Below are positions 7,397 to 15,549 of a stretch of DNA of 34,922 bases, piece after piece. The notes below the pieces were generated by a model that had not been told where the DNA came from, ran no database searches, and saw nothing but the letters and a program-made list of their open reading frames with translations. A program made the translations under genes and the position numbers. This DNA comes from a virus. The DNA lies in the IMG/VR virus record IMGVR_UViG_3300044610_000068, positions 1-34,922 of that record, one strand, 5' to 3'. How positions within the stretch are numbered: position 1 is the stretch's first letter; the number at the start of each line of letters is the position of its first letter.

Positions 7397-9013
7397 TTAC
7401 CACAAAATATTCTCGTCTCCTTCGGTTGTGATTCTTTCACCCGATTCAGTTAGTAAGAAGTTCTCGATATCGTTATCGAGGATCGAAGGTAGGCAGTTAG
7501 CATCGGCGGCAGCACATAGCACCTTTGACACCTTCTCGTCTTTTAAATACATCTCAATCTCAACCGCTCCGAATCTGTTATCGGCAACCTCCCAAGTAAC
7601 GGATGGGAATTCACCCTCTGATGGGAAGTATAACTCATCGTTGATATAGCAGTTGTCGTAGTATATTACAGTTGACAAGAAGTCAAGCACACGCTCCGGC
7701 ACTCGCCCAAAGTTAAATGACCACTTCTTTCTACGGTCAACGTAAGATGCAGACCATCGTCCTGATGCGTAACGGAAAGTGTCAACATCGGTATCGTACT
7801 GAGGCTTGTACTTTATTCCCTCCAACCTGATAGAAGGCAAGAAAGAAGAACCGCCGAAAGCAAAGCCGAACTGGTCAGAGGCATTACATCCTCCGATGTT
7901 CAAGAACTTGCACGGATCGTCATAGTCACCAACCGATAGTGTATCTGAGAATTGAGTAAATGATAATGATGAAGGTGCTGTTCTTACTGACAATCCTTCG
8001 ACTGCTATAAGTCCTGCACCTACGATAGTGGCTAAGAATCCCATCACGGGAGAAGTGGCTACCAATGTCTCGGTGTATGTTCCTGCCGCAGTCCTTGTCA
8101 CTGGTGATGCAAAGCCATTCAATCGAAATGAGTTACCACCCTCGCAAGCCGTTAGCGTATAGGTCACCTCATACGATGACCCGATACAAATCTCAGTAGC
8201 GTTGACGAATACATAGTTCCCATTTATCACATCACCACCTTCGATAGTGGCTTGTCCGTTAGGGTATAGCTGCCAGTTATCACTACCGATAGCCTCCCAA
8301 CAGCCGCCGCCCGTTTCAAGTTCTTGGTTGCACACCCTTGAGATGTCGCAAGTATCGCAGTTGTCTGTTATCGCAAGTCGGTAACACCCCGCTCCGATTG
8401 CGTTGTCGGTCATGTCGATTGCCACCGTTAGTTTATTTTCAACAACAGTAGTTAGAAATGTTGCCTCTTCGATGAATGCTAACGTGTCAGGCTCAACCCA
8501 TGCCACTTGAATATTAGTCAGCACTCCTGCTGCGTAAACATTGAGTGAGAAGCATCCTACGTAAGTATTCGAAGTGAAGGATAGCAGTAGGCTCAAGTCA
8601 CCATTGATAGCAGCCTGAGTAGATAAGAACACCTCATACGTTCCAGCGGTGTAGAAGGTGAATGAATCGCCACCTTGTATCTGCATCGTTAAGCTACCCT
8701 CTTCCATCGTGTTGATAACGACAGAGAACCGAAACACCTCGTAAGGCTCAGTCATCGTTAAGGTAGTCGTTGCGTTAGCACCAACAGAGGCAATCGTAGA
8801 ACAAACCTCACGCCCACTTAACGTCCAACCAACAGCGGTAAAGCTAGAGAGAGGTAGCCTTTCGGTACAGTCTCCTGCTGCTAGTTGAAAGAATAGCTGG
8901 TCATCATAATCGACTAACTGCTTCCAAGTGTCGGGAGAGCATCCACAATCGGCAGATAGAGCCGATGAAGGTTGGAAGATAATAGGCTGGTTGGGTATTG
9001 AAGTGTAACTCAT
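7397..9013 (-). CDS. Tail structural protein with TEDG-type C-terminal tail
   Basis: A 538-residue protein with beta-rich, Thr/Ser/Cys-rich sequence. The middle holds repeated segments like VTYTLTACEGGNSFRLNG and FTFYTAGTYEVFLSTQ, resembling carbohydrate-binding or fibre-type beta sandwiches. A later block (about residues 395-470) resembles a tail-tip module with RWSASYVDRRKKWSFNFG. It ends with LLTESGERITTEGDENILW, the motif that reappears after the capsid stop codon. Located right after the tape measure and another large tail protein, it is probably part of the tail tip or baseplate. Its ATG overlaps the upstream stop (ATGA). Exact role unknown. Confidence 0.6.
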   Translation of the reverse strand: MSYTSIPNQPIIFQPSSALSADCGCSPDTWKQLVDYDDQLFFQLAAGDCTERLPLSSFTAVGWTLSGREVCSTIASVGANATTTLTMTEPYEVFRFSVVINTMEEGSLTMQIQGGDSFTFYTAGTYEVFLSTQAAINGDLSLLLSFTSNTYVGCFSLNVYAAGVLTNIQVAWVEPDTLAFIEEATFLTTVVENKLTVAIDMTDNAIGAGCYRLAITDNCDTCDISRVCNQELETGGGCWEAIGSDNWQLYPNGQATIEGGDVINGNYVFVNATEICIGSSYEVTYTLTACEGGNSFRLNGFASPVTRTAAGTYTETLVATSPVMGFLATIVGAGLIAVEGLSVRTAPSSLSFTQFSDTLSVGDYDDPCKFLNIGGCNASDQFGFAFGGSSFLPSIRLEGIKYKPQYDTDVDTFRYASGRWSASYVDRRKKWSFNFGRVPERVLDFLSTVIYYDNCYINDELYFPSEGEFPSVTWEVADNRFGAVEIEMYLKDEKVSKVLCAAADANCLPSILDNDIENFLLTESGERITTEGDENILW

Positions 9014-11022
9014 CTCAGTATCTTATTGCTCTTTAGTTCAATTCCTGCGTTCTGTTTGATAAGGCTGTTCACCGTTAACGTCTTGATGTAGCCGGGTATC
9101 ACCCTGAGTGGGTCATTGTGCCGCCCAAAGGTAATCGGTTTACTTGTATTGGACAGTATCGATTCAATCTCAGACATGGTTAATGGTCGCTCAAGCTTGT
9201 ACAAGTAAGCCCTTACGTCATCGATGTTGACGGGTTGAAGTTCAGGCTCGTCAGGGTTGCCCGGATTAAGAGGAACGCCACTACCTTCGAAGTAAGAATA
9301 AACACCATCGAATGATGGGTAGATTGTAATTGGGTGAGTTGTACCAAAATCATTCTGAACACTAGCAAACATATCCGTCTTGATGATATCGCCAGCGTTA
9401 CAAACAAAGGATGCAGTACAAGCAAACGGAGTGATGTCGTTGTAGTTATCTATCACGGCTGGTCCGACAACTTCTTCAATCATTACATCATCGCTATTGT
9501 ACCTCTGAATGATTGCCTTTAATGTACAAGTTCCCACCGGAGCATCGAACTCTGGTCCTTTAAGAAGGTTCAGAACGAAGCTGTATATTCCAACATAAGG
9601 AACAACATATTGAGTAGACAAGAAGTGATTCCCTGCATCTACAATCTCATCATTATATTGGATATAGAATCCATTAAACCCAAGGAAAGTTGTTCCTGCT
9701 GTATTTGTTCTGAAGAACTGAACAGTAGGAAGTTCGTCAAGTACACGGGATTCGAATACTGTCGTAGCAGGGTCAAATGGATTAGTCAGGAAGCTATAAA
9801 GCGAGTTAGGATATCCACTTATCCAATTATTTGAAACAAATATATTCCGAAGGCTACCGTTGTATACATCTTGCCCAATAGAATAAGGGTCGAACTGATT
9901 TGCCCTATATTGAGCAGGAGCGGAAGCATACCAATAGGAATCAACTATGACAGGGTTTAATTTATAATCTTCGGAATTGAATCTAAAGATGTCTTCAATC
10001 ACGTTGGTATCGAATACAACCTCGCTACTCTTTAGATCTAAAATTGTCGAAGTATTACACTCACCTGAGAATCCAAACTTTTCATCTCTAAAACCTCTGA
10101 ACGGTGTCTGAGTAAAAGTGCAAGCCGTATTCCCACCATCACAAGCCTCTTTCTCTAGCATCGGCTCACTACCGAAGTTGACAGCCTGATAGAGTCTTGA
10201 CCGGTCAAAGGTTAGGTCTATGCTCGGTTGGTCATAAAGATTAGCACTTGCTCCTGATTGGAAGTAGTATGTTGCTAATTCGATTCTCAATAACGGTCTT
10301 CCGTTGGATTGCTTCTCAAATGAAAGCCCAAGGTTTAGCTTCTTCTTTAGTGCGATGTATAGCGTTTCAAATGAAATTACTGTTTCTGAAGCCGACCTGT
10401 TCTTAATTGCATCACCATTGGTGAGCAGTAGAAAGGAGGGGTCTGATGTTGAGTACGAAAAGTAAAAGAGAGAACTTTCGAAGTCTATCAAGTTATCACT
10501 CATGCAGCTTACTAAATGCTTGAAGGCATCGTAAACTGATACTCCTGTAATAAATTCGCCATCATACCCTCCAGTAGCAGGATTGAAGAACTGACCAATC
10601 AAAGGGGTCGGAGGGCTTACTGCAAGTTGATTCTTAGTAAGACTAGCCGACATTGAGAACGGAATGCCTTTGTTGTTGTTTATCTTGGTGCTGAATGATT
10701 CATCGTAGACCTTAGTCTTAACTTGGCATTTATCTAAATCAAAGTTACACTCTGATAGGATGATATACCCGTCAACTAACTTCTTCCATGCTCCAGCACA
10801 AACATACTCAACACGAACATCGATAAGGTTACAGAATCCCGTTTGGTCAAGTTTGCCGAACAGGTAGCCATAGACTCCACCATCGAAGATAAGGTCATTG
10901 TCAAACGACACTATCCGTGCGTTGATTTCTACGTTCTCATTGATGGCGAAACCGAACTCATCAGCGTTCAATGGCTGCCCTCTATCCGCTCCGTCAATTA
11001 TGAATCTTATGTCTACTGCCAT
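9010..11022 (-). CDS. Large tail-tip/baseplate protein
   Basis: A 670-residue protein immediately after the tape measure gene, the usual place for distal tail or tail-associated proteins. It begins MAVDIRFIIDGADRGQPLNA and contains Cys-rich stretches (ECNFDLDKCQVK, CDGGNTACTF) but no lytic or peptidase motif I can name. The N terminus overlaps the tape measure stop by 10 nt and the C terminus overlaps the next gene, so all three should be co-translated. I infer a structural tail role and cannot assign the precise part. Confidence 0.55.
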   Translation of the reverse strand: MAVDIRFIIDGADRGQPLNADEFGFAINENVEINARIVSFDNDLIFDGGVYGYLFGKLDQTGFCNLIDVRVEYVCAGAWKKLVDGYIILSECNFDLDKCQVKTKVYDESFSTKINNNKGIPFSMSASLTKNQLAVSPPTPLIGQFFNPATGGYDGEFITGVSVYDAFKHLVSCMSDNLIDFESSLFYFSYSTSDPSFLLLTNGDAIKNRSASETVISFETLYIALKKKLNLGLSFEKQSNGRPLLRIELATYYFQSGASANLYDQPSIDLTFDRSRLYQAVNFGSEPMLEKEACDGGNTACTFTQTPFRGFRDEKFGFSGECNTSTILDLKSSEVVFDTNVIEDIFRFNSEDYKLNPVIVDSYWYASAPAQYRANQFDPYSIGQDVYNGSLRNIFVSNNWISGYPNSLYSFLTNPFDPATTVFESRVLDELPTVQFFRTNTAGTTFLGFNGFYIQYNDEIVDAGNHFLSTQYVVPYVGIYSFVLNLLKGPEFDAPVGTCTLKAIIQRYNSDDVMIEEVVGPAVIDNYNDITPFACTASFVCNAGDIIKTDMFASVQNDFGTTHPITIYPSFDGVYSYFEGSGVPLNPGNPDEPELQPVNIDDVRAYLYKLERPLTMSEIESILSNTSKPITFGRHNDPLRVIPGYIKTLTVNSLIKQNAGIELKSNKILR

Positions 11023-13697
11023 GAATAGCGTGTATCTGTGCTGTTGTTAATTCCTTTGCGCCCTGACTTACGAATATCTTTCCGCAATCCTTTTAATTCA
11101 CTCTCCATGCTTCGGCTGTCTAACTTAGCGTTGACCGTTACGCCATCGCTACGGCGTTTATCTTGCATCATGTAGGACATAACAGCAGGACGAACATAAC
11201 GCTCGTCTATCAGCTTCTTAAAGGCAGCAGACGAGGTATTCATAGCGTTGAGTTCTTGACGGTGTTTAACAGACTGCCCACGGTTGACGATGTACTCATC
11301 ACGCTCCGCTTCAATCATAGTACCTCCTTGGCTATGTCGTTGACCACCTACTACACCGCCTCGCTCGAACTTAGGAATCGGCTTGGCTGCTACGGCTGCT
11401 AATTGTAGCGCACCAATAATGCCAGCTGCAACCTGAAAAGGAATGGCGGCAGGGTAACCTAATTGCGCTCCCGTCTTTACAATAGAAGATGCTGTATTTA
11501 CTGCGATATCAAATAACGCCAATGCCTTGTCTTGCTTCGCTTGCTTAGTCTTTTCAGCTGATATAATCATAGCAGTACGTTTAGCTAGTGCAGCCCTTTG
11601 TCGTTCCTTCTGACGTTCTGTTTCTGTCGAAGCATTGATAGCATTCAACTCTGCTTCACTCCCTGCCGTGATGTCTGCTATTCGGTTCTCGCTTGCTTGC
11701 TTACTTAGGTCATTGATAGCTGAAAATGCAGAACCGATAGTATCAACGTATTTAAAAACTTCATCGGTTCGTTTCTGAAACTCGGTTTGCGTTTCTGCCG
11801 TTATCGCTTTCTGAGCATCCGCATTAATAATCTTTATTTGATTTTCAGCATCTTTAGTAAATCCTAAGTTCAATCGAATAGCTGCGACACGGGCTGCTGC
11901 TTCTGTTTGGATGATGTTAATACGGTTATCCAACCCACCTTGTCCGATTGCTTCTTCAGCCTTTAGGAAAGTAGCACGTTGGTTTAATGACTCTTCTTGT
12001 GACGTTAAATCAAGAGTGCTTTTCTTTACATTGAAGTCTTTTCTAAGCTGCAGTTCCTTATCTATTCTTTCCTTCTGAATAGCAAGTAAGGCATCATTAA
12101 AAGTAACCTCAAATTTTAATACGTCTTTGAATTGAGACTGAGTAAACTCTCGGAATCGCTTATCGTTATCCTTACGTTCTTCAAGTAATTTGTCGTTGAT
12201 GTCTTTCAATTTATCCGCTGCAACTTGGGCTGCTTCAATATCAATTAGCTGCTTAGACTGCTGAACGGTCTGAGTTGTTGATTCCTTTAATTTAAGAATG
12301 TTATCATCAATCTCACCTAGTGCATTGATTACTCCTTTTTTCTGTTCTTGAAGACTTAATATCTGAGACTTTGCTGCATTGGTAGATGCTATCGCCCCGT
12401 CATCGTATCTTCCTTTTAAATCTTCAATTATTAAATTTTGGTCGTAAATCTTTCCATTCAATTCATTTTGAATAGTTACAAGTTTTTGCTTCTGTGCATA
12501 CTCTTCTCGTAATGACTGATACAAGTCGGCTGCTCCCTCTCTTTCAATTTTGTTTTTATCCGCTTGCTCTTGAGTTATCTTTCCTGTTGCGACAAGTATC
12601 TTCTCATTAACATCTTCTCTTGCTTTTGATTCTTTCTCTAGCGTTTCAATTACTTTTTTATTCAGCTTCTCCTGATCCGCTAATACTTCATTGTATCTTT
12701 TAGCCGCTTCCTGATTGCGCTGGTAGATGTTATACAACGCCACCAATCCAATAACCAACAGACCTATTCCCGTTCCTGCAATAGCTAACTTTAGCAAGTT
12801 TAGACTCTTGACCGTTGTCAAGGTAGCAACGGCAGCACCTTCTTCAGCACCAGCCAATACCTCGGTGGCGGTAGCAGCGGCATAGGTAGTGACTACCTTC
12901 TCCTTCATGAAGATATTCTGAAACGCTATCTTAGTCGCACCTTGTCCGGTGATTAAGTTAGCAGCCTCTTGTAATCCTGTGAGTAACGCTATCGCTCCCT
13001 GAGTTTGAGAGATTACCTTCTGTAAGTCTTTGTTCTCTTCACCGAATATAGCAATAGCACCTTGAGCGATTGAGAAGCCAGCAGCCAGCCCTTTGATTGC
13101 ACCAACTGCCGCATCGAACTTAAACGTATCGGAAGCAAGTACCCGAACACGCTCGTTAGTATCGCCGATTTGGTCTTCTAGTCTTGCCGCTGCGAATGCC
13201 GTCTCTTGAAATGCCTTACTGTTCTCCTGACCCTGTGCTTCAAGGTTTGAGAGTTCAGCCTTTAGGTTCTTTAGTTGGGTCTTTAAACTTAACGCCGCCT
13301 TCTCTACCTTGCCCGTCTCGTTACCGTATACCGTTGTTCCTTTGGTTAGTTTATCAAGTTCGGCTCGTAGCTTGGCTGCATCCTCGATGTTCTTCTTGTA
13401 CGCCGCCGACTGCTTCTGCCCTGCACTAAGTAACTTAATCTCTTCATCGTATAGCTTCTTGATGCCAGCCTTCAACGAGTCGATACTCTTAACCTGACTA
13501 TCGATAGCAGCCTTTACCTGACCGCTACTGAACGCCGCCGCAGCAGACTTGCCAGCATCCTTAAATGAATCAGATGCCTTCTTCCCTGCTTCTGCTGCCT
13601 TATCACCAATGACGGCTATGTCTTTAGTGGCTTGCTTGACAGAAGCGTCTAACGAGTCGCTATCGGCGGTAAAGGTTACGAGTATATTAGCTGCCAC
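11013..13697 (-). CDS. Tail tape measure protein
   Basis: At 894 residues this is the longest gene in the window. It begins MAANILVTFTADSDSLDASV, a start typical of tape measures, then has long helical, Lys/Glu/Ala/Gln-rich coiled-coil stretches. A hydrophobic segment near residues 299-323 (LAIAGTGIGLLVIGLVALYN) is the probable membrane-insertion helix. The end carries the Gly-rich GGVVGGQRHSQGGTMIEAE motif followed by EYIVNRG, common in this family. It sets tail length (very roughly 0.15 nm per residue by the family rule, so about 130 nm) and aids DNA entry. It overlaps the upstream short frame at 13687-13911. Confidence 0.9.
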   Translation of the reverse strand: MAANILVTFTADSDSLDASVKQATKDIAVIGDKAAEAGKKASDSFKDAGKSAAAAFSSGQVKAAIDSQVKSIDSLKAGIKKLYDEEIKLLSAGQKQSAAYKKNIEDAAKLRAELDKLTKGTTVYGNETGKVEKAALSLKTQLKNLKAELSNLEAQGQENSKAFQETAFAAARLEDQIGDTNERVRVLASDTFKFDAAVGAIKGLAAGFSIAQGAIAIFGEENKDLQKVISQTQGAIALLTGLQEAANLITGQGATKIAFQNIFMKEKVVTTYAAATATEVLAGAEEGAAVATLTTVKSLNLLKLAIAGTGIGLLVIGLVALYNIYQRNQEAAKRYNEVLADQEKLNKKVIETLEKESKAREDVNEKILVATGKITQEQADKNKIEREGAADLYQSLREEYAQKQKLVTIQNELNGKIYDQNLIIEDLKGRYDDGAIASTNAAKSQILSLQEQKKGVINALGEIDDNILKLKESTTQTVQQSKQLIDIEAAQVAADKLKDINDKLLEERKDNDKRFREFTQSQFKDVLKFEVTFNDALLAIQKERIDKELQLRKDFNVKKSTLDLTSQEESLNQRATFLKAEEAIGQGGLDNRINIIQTEAAARVAAIRLNLGFTKDAENQIKIINADAQKAITAETQTEFQKRTDEVFKYVDTIGSAFSAINDLSKQASENRIADITAGSEAELNAINASTETERQKERQRAALAKRTAMIISAEKTKQAKQDKALALFDIAVNTASSIVKTGAQLGYPAAIPFQVAAGIIGALQLAAVAAKPIPKFERGGVVGGQRHSQGGTMIEAERDEYIVNRGQSVKHRQELNAMNTSSAAFKKLIDERYVRPAVMSYMMQDKRRSDGVTVNAKLDSRSMESELKGLRKDIRKSGRKGINNSTDTRYSWQ

Positions 13698-13911
13698 GGT
13701 TTAGAGTTTTAATGAACGATTCAAATTTAAGGATAAATACCTCAACATCATTACGCATCATCTGATTGTATGCCAGCACATCACCGTCACACATCGCCAT
13801 GACTTGCTCCTTTAGTCTCTCTTGGGCTTTGTTCGCCCTGTATCTCGGTGAGTATCCAGCAGGGTTAGTGCCGCTATAAGTTTGCGCTGCTGGTGTACGT
13901 TGTGTTCCCAT
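13687..13911 (-). CDS. Putative tail assembly chaperone, second frame
   Basis: This 74-residue frame (MGTQRTPAAQTYSGTNPAGY...) lies in the -1 frame relative to the 212-residue gene before it and overlaps it by 100 nt, just before the tape measure. Paired overlapping frames here are the hallmark of siphovirus tail assembly chaperones (lambda G/GT), where ribosomal slippage makes a longer fusion. I found no textbook X XXY YYZ heptamer in the overlap. The best single slip site is ACA AAG C near the end. Independent initiation at ATG 13911 is equally possible. Confidence 0.5.
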   Translation of the reverse strand: MGTQRTPAAQTYSGTNPAGYSPRYRANKAQERLKEQVMAMCDGDVLAYNQMMRNDVEVFILKFESFIKTLNRGS

Positions 13912-14450
13912 AACGTCTGAAAGTCTTCTGCTGACATAGACATTAAGGGAGTCAGCGGCTCGATACCCAAGCGAGTAAAAAAATCATGCGACCCCTCCTT
14001 GCACATCGCTTCAAACACTTCAAGTTTCTCCTTATGGATATCGGGGTTGATGATATACGGGTCTTCATCGTCACGCAGCACCCAAGTGGCAGCGATGTTA
14101 AGAAGCAAGTCACGATGTATAACCGTGTCCTGCCGTTCTCTTATGATGTGGATATAGGTAGCTATCAAGGCTGCGTTCTTCGGGTTGCCTAACCCTGCGC
14201 TGAGTGCCTTCTCCATCTCGGTGAGTATAGATTCCATCTCACTACCGGAAAGCCCACTACTCAACCGCTCAAGTAATGCCATCGACATACTGAACCGTTC
14301 AAGTGGCATATTGACTTCCTTTGGGAATCGTAGGTAGTTATGACCTTCGTGCGTGAATACCTTCACTAAGTTGAGCGTTGCCTGTTTGGCTTCCCACTTA
14401 TTGAATAGATGCCACCACTTGCGAGGCATTAATCTTCTGAATAACTTCAT
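13812..14450 (-). CDS. Putative tail assembly chaperone or tail protein, first frame
   Basis: A 212-residue, mostly helical, soluble protein (MKLFRRLMPRKWWHLFNKWE...) rich in Met, Leu, Glu and Lys. Its position directly before the tape measure, with a second overlapping frame at its end, fits the lambda G role of coating the tape measure during tail assembly. In its C-terminal part SAEDFQTLWEHNVHQQRKLI is the region overlapping the second frame. No domain is recognised by sequence alone. It overlaps the preceding 89-residue gene by 53 nt. Confidence 0.5.
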   Translation of the reverse strand: MKLFRRLMPRKWWHLFNKWEAKQATLNLVKVFTHEGHNYLRFPKEVNMPLERFSMSMALLERLSSGLSGSEMESILTEMEKALSAGLGNPKNAALIATYIHIIRERQDTVIHRDLLLNIAATWVLRDDEDPYIINPDIHKEKLEVFEAMCKEGSHDFFTRLGIEPLTPLMSMSAEDFQTLWEHNVHQQRKLIAALTLLDTHRDTGRTKPKRD

Positions 14451-14667
14451 CGAGTGTGTTTAAGCAATATATCTTCTCTTGTGATTTAGTCTTTATCATC
14501 GTCCTATTCTCGTCCACCACCTCAACAACCATTTCAATATTGGCGATGCTGATAAGTATCTTGCAGTAGCCTACCTCAACGGCACTAAGTTCACGAAGTT
14601 CTTCATCTTCGATTGTGCCGTCATATTGCATCAGCACCGATTTGACAACGATGAAGCTGCTCACCAT
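14398..14667 (-). CDS. Hypothetical protein (89 residues)
   Basis: A small soluble protein beginning MVSSFIVVKSVLMQYDGTIE. It alternates short hydrophobic strands with acidic residues and ends in a helical LDEVIQKINASQVVASIQ. It overlaps both neighbours (7 nt upstream, 53 nt downstream), which argues for a real coupled gene in the tail-assembly run. No recognisable motif. Confidence 0.6.
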   Translation of the reverse strand: MVSSFIVVKSVLMQYDGTIEDEELRELSAVEVGYCKILISIANIEMVVEVVDENRTMIKTKSQEKIYCLNTLDEVIQKINASQVVASIQ

Positions 14668-14867
14668 TTACCGATTGGGCATTGTGCATCTTCTACTCTT
14701 GTCTTCGCTGGTAGGAAGCATCCACAGTCTTTGCATAGGTTAAGCCTCTTGTCTTTTAGATTGCAAGTAGAACAGATATCCGTTCTCGGCTTGCTCCTTG
14801 CCCGTGCATCTCTGTTGCTAGTGAGATAGTACCACCATCCTTCTATGATTGCAAATAGTGTCTTCAT
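14661..14867 (-). CDS. Zinc-ribbon-like small protein
   Basis: A 68-residue protein with two Cys pairs, CSTCNLKDKRLNLCKDCGCF, followed by LPAKTRVEDAQCPIGKW. This CxxC...CxxCGC...KTR...CPxGKW pattern recurs in short phage proteins near packaging or tail genes (a DUF6171-like group, recalled and not verified) and should bind zinc. The basic and aromatic N terminus (EGWWYYLTSNRDARARSK) could contact membrane or nucleic acid. Its ATG sits at the stop of the upstream gene. Function not known. Confidence 0.65.
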   Translation of the reverse strand: MKTLFAIIEGWWYYLTSNRDARARSKPRTDICSTCNLKDKRLNLCKDCGCFLPAKTRVEDAQCPIGKW

Positions 14868-15211
14868 TAGTCCGTGAGTGTTATGATAGCAGGTTCTGTG
14901 TCTGACTGCACGATAGAGAACGAGATGCAGCTATACTCCACCGTATCTACTGTAATCGTCTCATGCGCTCCGTTAACCCCTCCAAGGGTGACGAATAGAG
15001 TATAGCCTTGTAACGGGTCTACCTCTATCCCTTCAACGGTTATGATACCTTCAGCATCGGACGTTGCAGGAAACGTCTGTACTCGCCCTGTTGCGTTGTG
15101 CTGAAGACAGACAAGGAACGAGGTGTCAGGTGTGACGGTCCAGAAGGTAAGCCCCGAAGCGCAGGACTCAATGTAAGTACCTGCATTGTAACATAGTGAA
15201 CATACGCTCAT
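14867..15211 (-). CDS. Hypothetical Cys-rich protein (114 residues)
   Basis: Begins MSVCSLCYNAGTYIESCASG, with three Cys in the first 17 residues, then a beta-rich body (TPDTSFLVCLQ, YTLFVTLGG) resembling a small immunoglobulin-like or fibre-type fold. It overlaps the gene before it by 4 nt (ATGA). Its Cys-rich N terminus resembles those of the other structural proteins here, so a minor virion role is plausible. I do not recognise a family. Confidence 0.55.
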   Translation of the reverse strand: MSVCSLCYNAGTYIESCASGLTFWTVTPDTSFLVCLQHNATGRVQTFPATSDAEGIITVEGIEVDPLQGYTLFVTLGGVNGAHETITVDTVEYSCISFSIVQSDTEPAIITLTD

Positions 15212-15549
15212 AAGAAAATTAGGTGTTTAATGTCACAATTGTATTTGTATCCAATTAGTATATCTCGACCAACGCTTACTGGACTTTCAACAGTAATATT
15301 CCCTATAAACTTTATTGATACTGGATCAATTGAATTTATAAATGATTCTGTCAGTTCATATTTACTTCGAAATGAAAAGGACAAACTACCATTCTTAGTA
15401 TGATTAAGCAATGAATCTTTAATCCAATCTTTTAAATAAATAAAATAAGCTTCTTTGTCTTGTGCTTGAATGTCCTTGAATTCATAAAAGTTATTTTGTA
15501 ATTGCCTTTCGAATTCGCTTTTCTCTGTAATTACTTTTTCGGTTGTCAT
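15208..15549 (-). CDS. Hypothetical AT-rich insert gene behind the terminase
   Basis: A 113-residue protein rich in Lys, Asn, Ile and Phe (ENFYEFK-type composition; QNNFYEFKDIQAQDKEAYFI is typical). Its DNA is visibly more AT-rich than the terminase gene before it and the gene after it, which suggests later acquisition (a moron). Even so, it overlaps both neighbours by 4 nt, so it is fully built into the operon. No motif is recognised; no signal peptide or membrane segment. Confidence 0.55.
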   Translation of the reverse strand: MTTEKVITEKSEFERQLQNNFYEFKDIQAQDKEAYFIYLKDWIKDSLLNHTKNGSLSFSFRSKYELTESFINSIDPVSIKFIGNITVESPVSVGRDILIGYKYNCDIKHLIFL

